Program-made: the position numbers and the translations under genes
Assembly (NCBI GenBank): GCA_039707465.1
Contig: CM077643.1
Span: 41,690,105 to 41,754,104 of the forward strand
Direction: 5' to 3'
Length of the DNA stretch: 64,000 bases
Source: Rhabdophis nuchalis
Taxonomy: Eukaryota > Chordata > Lepidosauria > Squamata > Natricidae
Part shown: positions 53,120 through 63,880 of the stretch, in pieces
Layout: every line of letters starts with the position of its first letter
Position numbering within the stretch: the stretch's first letter is position 1
Notes under the pieces: generated by a model
What the model was told of the DNA's origin: nothing
Databases searched by the model: none
What the model saw: the letters and a program-made list of their open reading frames with translations, nothing else

Positions 53120-54561
53120 CCGTCTGGATTGGCATGCCCTCCAATGGCACGACTAGTAGTTCCCCCCTCAAATCGGTACCTTCCGTCCCCTCCCGTCGGC
53201 TACTGGTCCGGCCCTTTCTTTCATATAGTTGTTTTGTCTCAATCTGTCTATACCCACCCCCCTCCCTGGTGCCCCCTAAAATAGATAAAAATTTCCTAAC
53301 TAAAAATCCCCTGAGGCCGCGCTTCACCCGTCTCTCCGGATTAATAAATCCTTCCTCAAGACGGGCCCTCGATAATTCAGAGGGCCAAACCTGCGAGGGC
53401 GGGGACTCTCGCAACAATAAAAGGCTAGCTCTGGAATACATATAAGATGGAATTCATGATGGGATGTGGGTTTAAAATACAAAAATTTTAAAAGTCGTTA
53501 GCCAAGATTTTAAAGCAATTCATTTCATAGATGTTATTTCATAGATGTTAAGATGTTAAAAATAAAGTGCAATAATAAAGTGCACCACAAGTGAAATAAA
53601 GTGCAAAAGTGCATCTGTGAGGTTCAGAGTTCGTGAAAGTTCGTAATGTCAATTAATGTCAGTTAACATATCGGTTAACAAGCATTAGTTCTTCCGGTCT
53701 AAGATCTTTTAAGACAAATTAACATCTTTCAGGAAAGCGTGGTTCAATTCTCTAGATCTTGCATCCTGGTTTTAGGAAACCACGGGGCAGATATTAAAAT
53801 TATTAGAGATGGTCAAGTCAAAGTCCAAATTTGGTCAGCAGAGTCCCCACGGTCGGCCTGGTTATCCAACACACATTCAACTCGGCGCTCACACCGCCGC
53901 CCTCTCCTGCCGCCTTGGCTGTTGGCCTCCCAGCGCTCCCACCGCCGTCGGCTCGGCCTCCAGCGGCTGCTCCATCCGTTTCTCTCCTTCCACCTCGCGG
54001 CACTCTCACCACCGCTCTCTCTCTTCCTTTTACCTTCCATCCTACGGTGCTCCCCCTTCTCCGGCGCTCCGACCGCCGCCATCTCTGGCAGCCGCCTCGC
54101 CACTCGGCGGCTACCGCCACTCATAACTCTTCCTTCCTTCCTTCTCCGACCACCTTCTTCCGTCACACAACCAGGTCGACGCTGCTGAACCTCGCAGCGC
54201 ACACATCGCTGTCTTAGCCCCATGGTGAGCTCAACCACCGCAGCGTTGGGAGCCCTCTACGCGCGGCCAGCTCGCCCGTTCTGTTTCCACCGGGGCCGCC
54301 GGCCTCCGCTCCGACGCCGGCCTCCATTCCGGGCACGCCCTGACGCTCTCACCGTCCTCCGCGTCCCCGGGGCCGTCTCCGCTCCCAGCGCCTCCGAGAA
54401 CTCCCCGGACCTCATCCTGAAGACCAGGATGGATCCCTCACAGATACCCCAGCCCACAAATGATAGAAAAAGGGGCTGGGGGCACAAAAAGGCCCACGAC
54501 CTCCGCAGCCCATACGGAGCTCCGGAGCTAGCCCGCCATCTTGCGCAAGCGCAGTACTCAC
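53120..54561 (-). promoter_or_regulatory. L2 5' region with NRF1/YY1-like promoter motif
   Basis: The first bases of the element (minus strand) read GAGTACTGCGCTTGCGCAAG followed by ATGGCGGGCTAG. TGCGCTTGCGCA is a palindromic NRF1-like site, and CAAGATGGCGG resembles a YY1 site near the start of transcription. 53800-54560 is CpG-rich. Small internal repeats of CATAGATGTTA and AATAAAGTGCA lie at 53518-53610. Function is inferred only from motifs. Confidence 0.6.
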
Positions 54562-54763
54562 TAAAAATGGTCATAAATCACTTTTTTTCAGTGCCGTTGC
54601 AACTTTGGATGGTAATTAAATGAACTGTTGTAAGTTGAGGACTACCTGTACTTAAAAACTCACCATTGTCTGCATATACATATGAAATTCATTTCTCCAA
54701 TAAGTTGGTCTCTATGTCAAAACAATACATTAAACCATAAATACATTAAACAACCAAACATAT

Positions 54764-55136
54764 TGTCAGGTCATCTTTTCTTTTGGATTCTGCTATGCAT
54801 TTTATATTGTGGGAAAATGGGAGGTGGGAATTGTAAGGAGTTACACACTTTGTAGCCATAACAAAATTATTTCTAGAAAGCCAAGGTCATCCTTTGTCTC
54901 TGCATCTCTGCACCTGACCAGAACTGGATGGGTGGAACTGGCAGTGGGAGATTGGACCATGTGATGGACTTATGGGTGTGGGGGCAGGATCTTGAACTTT
55001 CAACTGGGTGGGAAAAACCAGGAAGCTTTCAGATTCGGGTTTTCCCAGATGTGCCAACATGGCTCTCTTAATAAATTGGAACTTTGAGCAATAATTTGCC
55101 TTGGACTCTGATTTACTTTTGGATGCTATTTGAAAC
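54764..55136 (+). repeat. Solo LTR, same family as 684-1094
   Basis: Starts TGTCAGGTCATC. It matches the first copy through the AATAAATTGGAACTTTGAGC polyadenylation region. Its last bases have merged into the (CA)n tract. Confidence 0.68.
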
Positions 55137-55148
55137 ACACACACACAC

Positions 55149-55247
<99 letters not shown>

Positions 55248-55250
55248 GCA
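55137..55250. repeat. (CA)n then (GA)n microsatellite
   Basis: A compound dinucleotide tract of about 110 bp grown from the end of the LTR. Confidence 0.95.
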
Positions 55251-57350
55251 TTCAGCATTCACCTATTCACTTTATCATACATTCGCTAAACTAACAAACA
55301 TACAATAAATTTTTTCCTTTCTCACATTTGTTCATTTTTCAATGGCCTCTGAAGATCATTTGAACATGGCTGCACTGGGTTTCCAAAATTTTGCTCATTG
55401 TCAGCTTCTGTTTACTTTTGAACTGCCAAACACATTTCCAGGCATACTTAACAGATAGCCCCTTTATAATTATACAACATAAATGTTGCATGGCTGCTAT
55501 TTATTGGTAAATTAATTCCTGGCTAATATAATTTGAATGGTTACATTTCACTGCCTATGCTCTAGTTCTTTCATAGCAATTCTGAAAGTAAATGTGGCAT
55601 CAGATCCTTGCAAACTGATTATGTGAACATCATTCCAAAGCATAATTTTTCATACTTTCTAATTACTGTTACTTTCCCTGTGGCACCAATTAATACAACT
55701 CTTTTCGCAGAGGTCAAAGTAGTTTCCATGTCCCCTTTCCTTATGTCCATTTTTACTTTGATTCTGTTGGGATTTTCTAATATATTTTTGTGAAAGATTT
55801 ACACTTTTTCTTCTGCATTCTACTCATTCTACGTTCACTTTTCTTTCCCCTACCAATAAGTGGTCTGCTCTACATTTGAAACCTCTCTTCACCCTTGTCT
55901 TCTTTCCTCATTCCCTACTTCTTTCATCATAAAAAAATCCAATAAACTACGCTATTCTGTAATTTCTCCTATGTAATAGGAGTATATTTTGTCATTTGCA
56001 TCTATGCAAATAATCCATTCAAGGAAAATAGAGTTTTTTATAAGCCCATTATTTGTGTTTCATGAATGTTTCATGCTTCAGTCTTGTTCTGTATTTGCCA
56101 TCCCCAACATACACTCTTTATATACTGTTTTTGCTCTCTAGCCCCATCTAGTGGCCTGAGGGACACATATGCCCCAACATACAATCTTTGCATACTGTTG
56201 TAGCTTTCTACCCCCATCTAGTGGCTGGAATGACAAATACCAAGTATATTGTTTGAAGCTGATCCCACCCTTTTACCCACCAGCCCGCACTCTCAAAACA
56301 AGTGCACGCTGGGAAGCCACACTTCATTTCCTATAGCATTTGGAGAAGGCAGAAGCACAAAGAAGAATCCATCTTAATCTGTGGCACATGGTCATCCAAC
56401 GTCAAACCCATATCCCACACACAGGTTATCGTTGGTGAGATTTAAATTGCTTGTATTTATTAATTGTTATGTTCAGCAGTAACTCAATACCAAATACAAG
56501 ATAGACATATCTTGTATTTGGTTGCCATTATTTGTATCCCTATTTTCCCCAGTTTCATATCCTGTTCTTTCGATAAAGCATTCAGATCTATGCACACGGT
56601 CCGTTTTACTGGAGGATAGGTGGGTTTAGCGGCATGTCGAGCTGCACACAGACTAACATGTAGTGATTCTTCTGAATTTTACCCCAAATCCACCCACTCT
56701 GGAAACTGGATATTGTGTTAGCAAGCGTTTGGTCTAATTCAGCATAGTCCTTCTGTTCTTTATCTATAAGAACAGAAGGACTATGGTAAATTAGACCAAA
56801 ACATCTGTTAAAGGAACGGGATTGGCCGCATTCTTCAGGCTGAAAAGGAATAGTGTGGCTGCTTGTATATTATTGGATGGTGGGTGATTTGCTCTCAATA
56901 GATTTTGGGTGGTTTTTTTTTTTTTCTGTAATTGGCTGCCCGTGTTAATCCGTCAGTGTTGCAAAGTGTCATCAACCATATGGGCTGCTATGATTCCCAT
57001 GGGGACTTCTCCTACGATGACAGCAGCCTTATGTGCCCAGGTGATCTGATGGCCAATTTCAATGCAAATACTTTGACAAGTTACCTAATTGCATAGGAAC
57101 CAAACATGAGGAAGAAGCTCTGTGGTGAAAGATACACCAGAAGGATAATGAGCTACGCCGTCAGATTACATACAGCATGAATATTTTATCTGGCTAAATA
57201 AATACTCCTCAGAATATCATGGGGTTGTCCATGTGGGGTTGCTCTTGCATTCTCACATTTTTTGAAAACAACAAAAGATCTAAGAAACTTCCTTTGAGTA
57301 AATGTGCACCTTTTACTTGCTGAATTAGCCACAAATCACAAAGGGACATG
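55251..57350. other. Unassigned intronic sequence with duplication and hairpin
   Basis: No gene was recognised. It includes a roughly 71-bp tandem duplication at about 56101-56240 and an inverted repeat at 56729-56799 (see findings). Confidence 0.5.
56729..56799. repeat. Inverted repeat, 32-bp arms
   Basis: Arms 56729-56760 and 56768-56799, with a 7-base loop. The inner 18 bp pair perfectly (CATAGTCCTTCTGTTCTT). Three or so mismatches lie further out. No TIR or target duplication was seen. Confidence 0.85.
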
Positions 57351-57354
57351 TATG

Positions 57355-57369
57355 TGTGTGTGTCAAGAG

Positions 57370-57450
<81 letters not shown>
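57355..57450. repeat. (TG)n then (AG)n microsatellite
   Basis: A compound dinucleotide run of about 95 bp. Confidence 0.95.
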
Positions 57451-57455
<5 letters not shown>

Positions 57456-57911
57456 TTCTCAAGAGACTATGATTTGCCACAGTGACAGACTTCTTTAAAG
57501 TTCCATGAAGCCTGTATAATTTATGGCTCTTCAGAATAGCTCACTCTGTAGCCCATGTTTTATGCATTATTTCTCCAGCCATACTTCATACTTTGGTTGA
57601 GGTAGTTTGCATAGCGGAGACATATTGCTCTAAAATAGTAATGCATCATTTGATGCTAGTACAATCATTTCACTTTGCATTCTTGGCCAGGGTCAGTGGT
57701 GCCCGAAAGAAAAGAAAAATAAAAACTTTTTTTTTCCAGAAAGGAAAAAAAAAAAAATGAAGTAAAACAAAACATGTTTCCACAATGTAAGTAAACCCAT
57801 GGAGTGGCATATTCCAACATGTAACTCCAACTGGATGAATGAAGGCATTACAGCTTTTCTACAACCACCAAGAAAATAATGATGATATCACCTGAGGAGA
57901 AAGTGCTACAT

Positions 57912-58312
57912 CAGGCGTATCAAACTCAAGGCCGACGGGCCACATCCGGCCCACGGGGTGATTAGATCTGGCCGCTGGCCCACCCTGGAAACAGCGAAGG
58001 GCCAGCCCGCGGTGCCTTTGCCAGTGAAAATGGAGCTCGGGAAAGCTGCATGCAACCTGCCCAGGCTCTGTTTTTGGTCATGACAGCCTCCTGGAGCCTT
58101 TTTCCAGAGAAAATGGAGCCTGGGGAGACCGTGTGTGGCTTCCACACACTCCACGTTCACTGGTAGAGGGCTCCATGAGGCTGTCGCGGCCAAAAACAGA
58201 CCCCTGATGAGTGACATTGAGCCGGCCATGCCCACCTGGCTACACCCCCCCTCCCCAAGGTCAAACACAAACTTATTGCGGCCCTCAATGAAATCGAGTT
58301 TGACACCCCTGT
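57912..58312. mobile_element. hAT MITE (CAGGGGTGTCAAACTC family)
   Basis: The ends are CAGGCGTATCAAACTC and GAGTTTGACACCCCTG. The flanking 8-mers TGCTACAT and TGCTACAC match at 7/8. Confidence 0.88.
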
Positions 58313-58659
58313 GCTACACCATTCAGCCTTTTCTTTCAGAGGTATATAAAGAGTAAGATAAATGCATTAGCCTTTTTAACTTGCTATTTCTACTTTAAAA
58401 AAAATGGAAAAAAAACACAGATGTGATTCAATGATTTCAATGAAGTGACTTTGGGGACAGACAAGATTTAAAAGAAAAGATCTAGAAATAGTTTGCTGCT
58501 GTTATTTCATACCATCTCTAAGTACAAAATAAGGTAAGTGTTAAATAAAAGCAATTGATCAATTCAATAAAGACTTATGGCTGAACTTACTGTAATGTTA
58601 AGCCACAGCAATGCAGGTAGTCCTCGACTTACAACAGTTCGTTTAGTGACCGTTCAAAG

Positions 58660-58927
58660 CAGTGGTGGGATTCAAATTTTTTTACTACAGGTTCTGTGGG
58701 CGTGGCATGGCTTGGTGGATGTGACTTGGTGGGCGTGGCTTGGTGGGTATGGCAGGGGAAGTTTACTGCAAAATCCCCATTCCCTCCTGATCAACTGGGA
58801 CTTGGGAGGCAGAGAATAGATGGGGTCGGGGTCAGACAGAGGTGATATTTACCAGTTCTCTGGACTACTCAAACTTTCCGCTACCAGTTCTCCAGAACTG
58901 GTCAGAACCTGCTGAATACCACCTGTG
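58660..58927. mobile_element. hAT MITE (CAGTGGTGGGATTCAAA family)
   Basis: A 268-bp element like that at 11034-11335. Flanking 8-mers GTTCAAAG and GTGCAAAG match at 7/8. Confidence 0.87.
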
Positions 58928-59049
58928 GTGCAAAGTTACAACGGCAGTGAAAAGAGTGACTCATGACTGGTTTTCATACTTACAACCTTTTGCAGCATTT
59001 CTGTGATCACGTGATCAAAATTCAGATGCTTGGCAATTGATGGTTGCTG

Positions 59050-59359
59050 TGTCAACTCCTAATGTTGCCATAAGTGAGAAAAGAGGGGTGTGTGTGTGCA
59101 TTCCATGCATACTCCCGGCTGAAGTCAGATCTCAGATTACTGCAGCAGGCTTGGAAGGGGTGCACTTCATTGGGGAATGTGATTTATGACACAGACTGAG
59201 GGGAAGGAAGGAACAGGGATAAAATTCAGCTATAACTCAAACAAAGCTTAGATCTGTGAAAAGGCCTTTTCTATGGTGCTCCTAATAAATGGCTAGTTTT
59301 GTATTGAAACTTGGCTCGATACTCATGAATCAAATAGGGCATTTTTAGGAAACCTGACA
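59050..59359 (+). repeat. LTR-like insertion, uncertain
   Basis: Starts TGTCAACTCC and ends AACCTGACA, with CCTAATAAATGG about 90 bases before the end. It interrupts the MITE, but I find no clear target duplication. Confidence 0.4.
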
Positions 59360-59789
59360 GTTTTGTGATCAGCTTTTGTGACCTTCTGACAAGCAAAGTC
59401 AACAGGGAATCCATATTCACTTAACAACTATGTTACTAATTTAACAGATGAAATGATTCATTTAACAGCTGTGGCAAGAGAAATTGTAAAATGAGGCAAA
59501 CTCCCTTAACATAATGTTTCACTTAGCAGCATAAATTTTGGGCTTGATTGTGATCATAACTCAAGGACTACCTGTACATGTTCCTGGACATGGATGAACC
59601 CAACATTGTAAAGCTTTTAGTTTTTGTTTTTATAGGACTCGAATCTAAATCGGATGAGGGAAGACTGGAGGAATGAGACATGATTAATTTTGAGGAGACT
59701 GAAGGGAGATAGAAATGTCTGAAGATGTGTCACACAGAAGAAGGTCACAGCTGTCCTCCATATTCCGGAATGCAGGTCATAGAATAATG

Positions 59790-59970
59790 ATCTAAGCTAC
59801 AGGAAGGTACATTCTGTTTGAACATTAGAAAAATTTCCTGATAGAAAGAGCAGTTTGACAGTGGAACCAATTACTAGCAATGAGATAGGTTGCCTTCAAG
59901 GGATCTAGACAGCCATCTGTTGAGATGATTTAATTTGGATTCCTGCATTAAGACTAGACTCCTTTTTAAA
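59790..59970 (+). mobile_element. CR1 LINE 3' end, old
   Basis: Decayed C-terminal CR1 segment (GAAAAATTTCCTGAT...AGTGGAACCAATT) and a UTR trace. Confidence 0.6.
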
Positions 59971-60617
59971 TGGTTCCTCCCATTTCTATGACACCAACTG
60001 ATTGAAAGCATTTTATTTCAGTATTGAGGGGGAAAAGGGAAATTATTGTGTATATGAGTATATTTTGTTCTCTGTGTTAAGACATTGAGGGCATATTTTT
60101 AATGCAATTCCTCAGAACACAATTCAGCAACTATACAAGAGTGAGTGTGCCTCTCATCCTAAAAGTACCCACTCATGCTCTTCAGAGATGATAGTTGTGA
60201 TTGTGTTGGGAGCATAAAAGGAAAATGGTAAACTTATATTTGCTGCTTATCCCTTCTGGTTTTGAATGGAAATGTATAATCCTTCCTAAACTGTGGTTTG
60301 AAAAACTATAAGTAGTTTATTTTTAGGGTGCACTATTCCCTCAAACAAACTTCCAACTGTGTTTGAAAGGACACAGAGAAAGCTTCAATGCAAAGAAGTC
60401 TGTAAGTCAAAACTATGAGTAAAATTTGAAGAAAAGGCTTATGTTTAAGCCTCCACAAGAAGAAAAATAACATTTCAGAAATCATTTATGGCCTGCGGAG
60501 AGGACCAAACTTTCTTTTCTTCCAAACAACAGCATAGTGGTAGGTTTCTCAGATAGGCAAAATACGAATTTCAATGGACCACTGAATTTATTTTTTGATG
60601 ATAAGAAATACCGTATA

Positions 60618-60690
60618 TTTATTTATTTATTTTATTTTATTAAATTTATACCCCGCCCTTCTCCAAACAGACCCAGGGCGGCGACCTTCC
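60618..60690 (-). mobile_element. L2 3' micro-insertion
   Basis: An ATTT-type tail, then ACCCCGCCCTTCTCC and GACCCAGGGCGG: only the L2 3' hairpin in minus orientation, abutting the CR1 start. Confidence 0.8.
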
Positions 60691-61230
60691 TTACCATCTG
60701 AGGCTGCAGCAGCTGGGCCTCTTCACTCTAGAACGACAGCGCCTGAGAGGTGACCTGATTGAAGTCTATAAAATCATGCACGGTGTGGACAAAGTAGAAA
60801 AGGAAGAACTGTTTTCCCTATCGCACAACACTAGAACAAGGGGGCACTCCATGAAACTTTTGATAACTAGACCTCAAACAAATAAAAGGAAGTATTTTTT
60901 CACCCAGAGGATCACTGGTCTATGGAACCCCCTGCCAGAAGAAGTGGTGACAGCTGTCAGCCTCAACACCTTTAAGAAAGGATTATATGAGTTCATGGAG
61001 AACAAGGGTATCCATGGCTATCATGAGGGATGCCTAAGGACACCCCCCGGGTTGGAGAGAAAGGCAGGATATTTCTCAATGCCATTTGTAGGGAATCATA
61101 AGCAGGTGAAGACATCTGCTTGGGAAGACCCTGAAGCAAATGGTGAGCCACTGTGTGAGACAGAATGCTGGACTGGATGGCCTGTGGCCTGTTCCAGCAA
61201 GGCTATTCTTATGTTCTTATGTTCTTATAT
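60691..61230 (+). mobile_element. CR1 LINE 3' end of a second subfamily
   Basis: Encodes the CR1 C-terminus: RLRGDLIEVYKIMHG-type sequence, then TRGHSMKL and FFTQRITGLWNPLPEEVV. A 3' UTR (ACTGGATGGCCTGTGGCC) and a (TTATGTTC)n tail at 61205-61229 follow. The last frame (60776-61240) is still open. It differs in tail and protein from the other CR1 copies in the window. Confidence 0.93.
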
Positions 61231-61321
61231 CACTGCTTAATCACATATGGTGATTTAAGGTGGTTTACAGAATATCAAACCTCATTAAAAACAATAAAAC
61301 TAATAAAAAAGAATCATATGA

Positions 61322-61760
61322 ATTACAATATATAAATTATAATATAATATAATATAATATAATATAATATAATATAATATAATAAATATAATAAATATAA
61401 TATAATATAATATAATATAATATAATATAATATAATATAATATAATATAATATAATATAATATAATATAATATAATATAATATAATATAATATAATATAA
61501 TATAATATAATATAATAAATATAATATAATATAATATAATATAATATAATATAATATAATATAATATAATATAATATAATATAATATAATATAATATAAT
61601 AATATAATATAATATAATATAATATAATATAATAAATATAATATAATATAATATAATATAATATAATATAATATAATATAATATAATATAATATAATATA
61701 ATATAATATAATATAATATAATATAATATAATATAATATAATATAATATAATATAATATT
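61322..61760. repeat. (TATAA)n microsatellite, about 430 bp
   Basis: Pentanucleotide TATAA with occasional AATAAATA breaks. It abuts the 3' side of the next L2. Open frames through it are artefacts. Confidence 0.95.
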
Positions 61761-61769
61761 ACAATCACC

Positions 61770-62240
61770 CCCGCCCCGGTGACAGCAGCTCACAAAAGCC
61801 ATTTAATGGGATCCATCTCACTCTGAATTCCCCAGGCACACTGGCAGAATCAGGTCTTCAGCCCCTCCTGGAAGAGTGTTAGAGAGGGGCCATTCTAATC
61901 TCTGGGGGAATGATGTTCCAGGGAGAGGGAGCCACCATTGAGAAGGCCCTTCTTCTAAGTCCCATCAGGTGTATCTCCCTAGAGGGTGGGACCCACAACA
62001 TTCCCTGCCTCCCCGCTCTGATGAGTCAGGTAGATGTGACCGGCAAGAGATGGTCCCTCAGTTAACCTGGTCCAAAGCCATGAAGGGCTTTAAAGTTGAC
62101 AATTAGCATCTTGAATTGCACATGGAAGCAAATCAGCAGTCAATGCAGGTCCCGTAGGAGTTGATACATGTGCACATCGAGGTCTACATAAAACCATGCG
62201 GGGCGCTGCATTTTGTACCAATCGGAGCTTCTAGATGCTC
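61770..62240 (-). mobile_element. L2-like LINE 3' part, older subfamily
   Basis: Diverged but collinear with the L2 C-terminal region of 43860-44200 (TTCCAGGGAGAGGGAGCCACC, GAGAAGGCCCTTCTTC), minus strand. Confidence 0.8.
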
Positions 62241-63605
62241 TTCAAGGCAGTGCAGTGCAGTGCAATATAGCAGTGCAGCAAGAAAAGACTGGGCAAGGTA
62301 ACACTGGAGGATTTCAAAATGAGTTCGGAAACACACACACGCACACACACACACTCATTAGAATATTATTAGAAATGTTCTACTTTGAAAAGTTTAATTT
62401 ACTTTAAATTTACTTTTGCTTCCAGTTTCTATTGCATAGATACCACTGTACTATCATTGATATTCTACAAAGTATTATTTTATTCTATAATAAAAGAAAA
62501 CAAGTTTGGGTGTGTATGTGAGAGGGGAATAACTGTGGTCCAGACTTCTATAGCAAAGTTAAATCATTTTAATTGATTATTTTATTTTATTACTTTTTAA
62601 ATTTTATTAGATTTATATGCTGGCCTTCCGCTATCAAGTGACTGGGCAACTTGCAATGTCAAAAGTGATAGTAATCTATTAAATCATTACAGACTTCAAG
62701 CTGCTGGATTTCATATACACTGCAACAATGCACTTTGCATTATTTAAGATACTGTATTTAAAGGTAGATTTATTAAGAAATGCACAGAGTAGCAAAAGCA
62801 TCACTTTTATGTAAACTACATTTCGACAGACACAAGGAGAACTTGTGAAGACTCTTCCCCTCATCTATGTCCAACATACATCACTGTTATTTTTTATGTG
62901 GGTTTATTTATCTACTAGCAAAGACAGATTTTGTTCTGAACTGATTAGTTTATATGCTGAAGCAATGAAATGTGGAAAAAAAATAAGTCTCTTATTCTGG
63001 ATGCTCACTTGCACTTTGAATTTTGATCTTTGCCCTGCTCCATGTAATTTTTGCATCTTTGCCCAGATAGACGCAAAGATCAACAGTAAGAGAGGATACA
63101 CCATTTGAAAAGGATACATTACTTGTTTGTGAACAGTTCGGGTTTTATCTTTGTCAGGCTGCAATTTTCTTTTATAGGAAGACCTTTTGACCACCAGAAA
63201 AAAAATGGCATGAGAAAAATAGATGAGAAGAGTCTTCACAAATTCTGCCTCTATCTGTCCCCACTTGACCAAATATTAGTAAAATGATATGTTAATAAGA
63301 TATTTAATAAGAGATTGTGTTTAATAAGAGACAAAGGAAACTTCTCCCATTCTCTTCAAGATGTAGCTTAGATAGAATTGAAGGTTTTGCTACTCTGCAT
63401 TTGATAATAAATACATCTTTTTAGTTTAAATAGATCGCTGTGGACATTCATGATTATCTGAGCTAAGTTTATTGCATTCAAAAAAGAGAATACAATCATG
63501 CTTCCTTTTTTAATGGGTCTTGTTGTTATTCAGTTATTCTGTGTTTGTTTGGCACTCTGCATATGCTTAGGAATACATCTTTTAACAAGCCTGCTGCTAA
63601 ACATG
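62241..63605. other. Unassigned intronic sequence
   Basis: A short (CA)n tract at 62330-62353. No gene or repeat was recognised. Confidence 0.5.
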
Positions 63606-63609
63606 TCAC

Positions 63610-63880
63610 ATTCCTTTAACAGCTTTTTGTAGGATTTAGTCTCCAGTTTTTAACCATCCTTATTCCCCTTCTCTGTTTCCAGTTCCTCAGTATGCCTTGT
63701 GAACCGGCCACTATAATCCAGATGTGGTCTGAACAGTGAAGCATACAGCACTGCTGTCACTTCCCATGATCTTAACACTATACTTTGGTCGATGCAGCCT
63801 CAAACCACATTGGCTCCTCTGGCAACTGCAGCACATTGCTGGCTCATGCTTAATCTGGCGTCTTCATTTCTGCCATCAAC
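63610..63880 (-). mobile_element. CR1 LINE fragment
   Basis: Minus-strand decayed CR1 ORF2 C-terminal part: the region corresponding to [10 protein letters not shown]...[16 protein letters not shown] is recognisable at the DNA level. Confidence 0.7.

Larger units (their letters stand above)
49966..54561 (-). mobile_element. Apparently full-length L2-like LINE, 4.6 kb
   Basis: TAAAAAT target duplications (49959-49965 and 54562-54568) bound a 4596-bp minus-strand element. From 5' to 3': a GC-rich 5' region of about 1.4 kb, ORF2 of 979 codons with one stop, and a 3' UTR ending in the GCCCCGAGTCCC/GGTGCGG hairpin and three ACTTAAATTCA-type tail repeats. The 5' edge coincides with the target duplication and starts with a promoter-like motif, so it is probably not truncated. 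I see no convincing ORF1. Confidence 0.9.
49646..54648. mobile_element. Mariner-type MITE, split by a full-length L2
   Basis: 49646-49965 and 54569-54648 are the two halves of one MITE (ends CAGGAGTCTTCAAATTATG and AAGTTGAGGACTACCTG), flanked by TA on both sides. Same family as 40574-41070. Confidence 0.88.
58614..59575. mobile_element. Mariner-type MITE holding two insertions
   Basis: The ends are CAGGTAGTCCTCGACTTAC and AACTCAAGGACTACCTG. It contains a hAT MITE (58660-58927) and an LTR-like block (about 59050-59359). Confidence 0.82.

Noticed and set aside
53813..54238. 141-codon frame in the L2 5' region as an L2 ORF1
   Set aside because: It is Arg/Gly-rich as expected from GC-rich DNA, has no domain, and similar frames occur on the other strand of the same DNA.
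56955..57100. A roughly 55-codon open stretch (…NHMGCYDSHGDFSYDDSS…) as a missed exon
   Set aside because: It has no recognisable domain or convincing splice sites, and a frame of this length is expected by chance.
61323..61802. 143-159-codon open frames of Tyr/Ile/Leu repeats
   Set aside because: They are translations of the TATAA pentanucleotide array, with no start context or non-repeat sequence.
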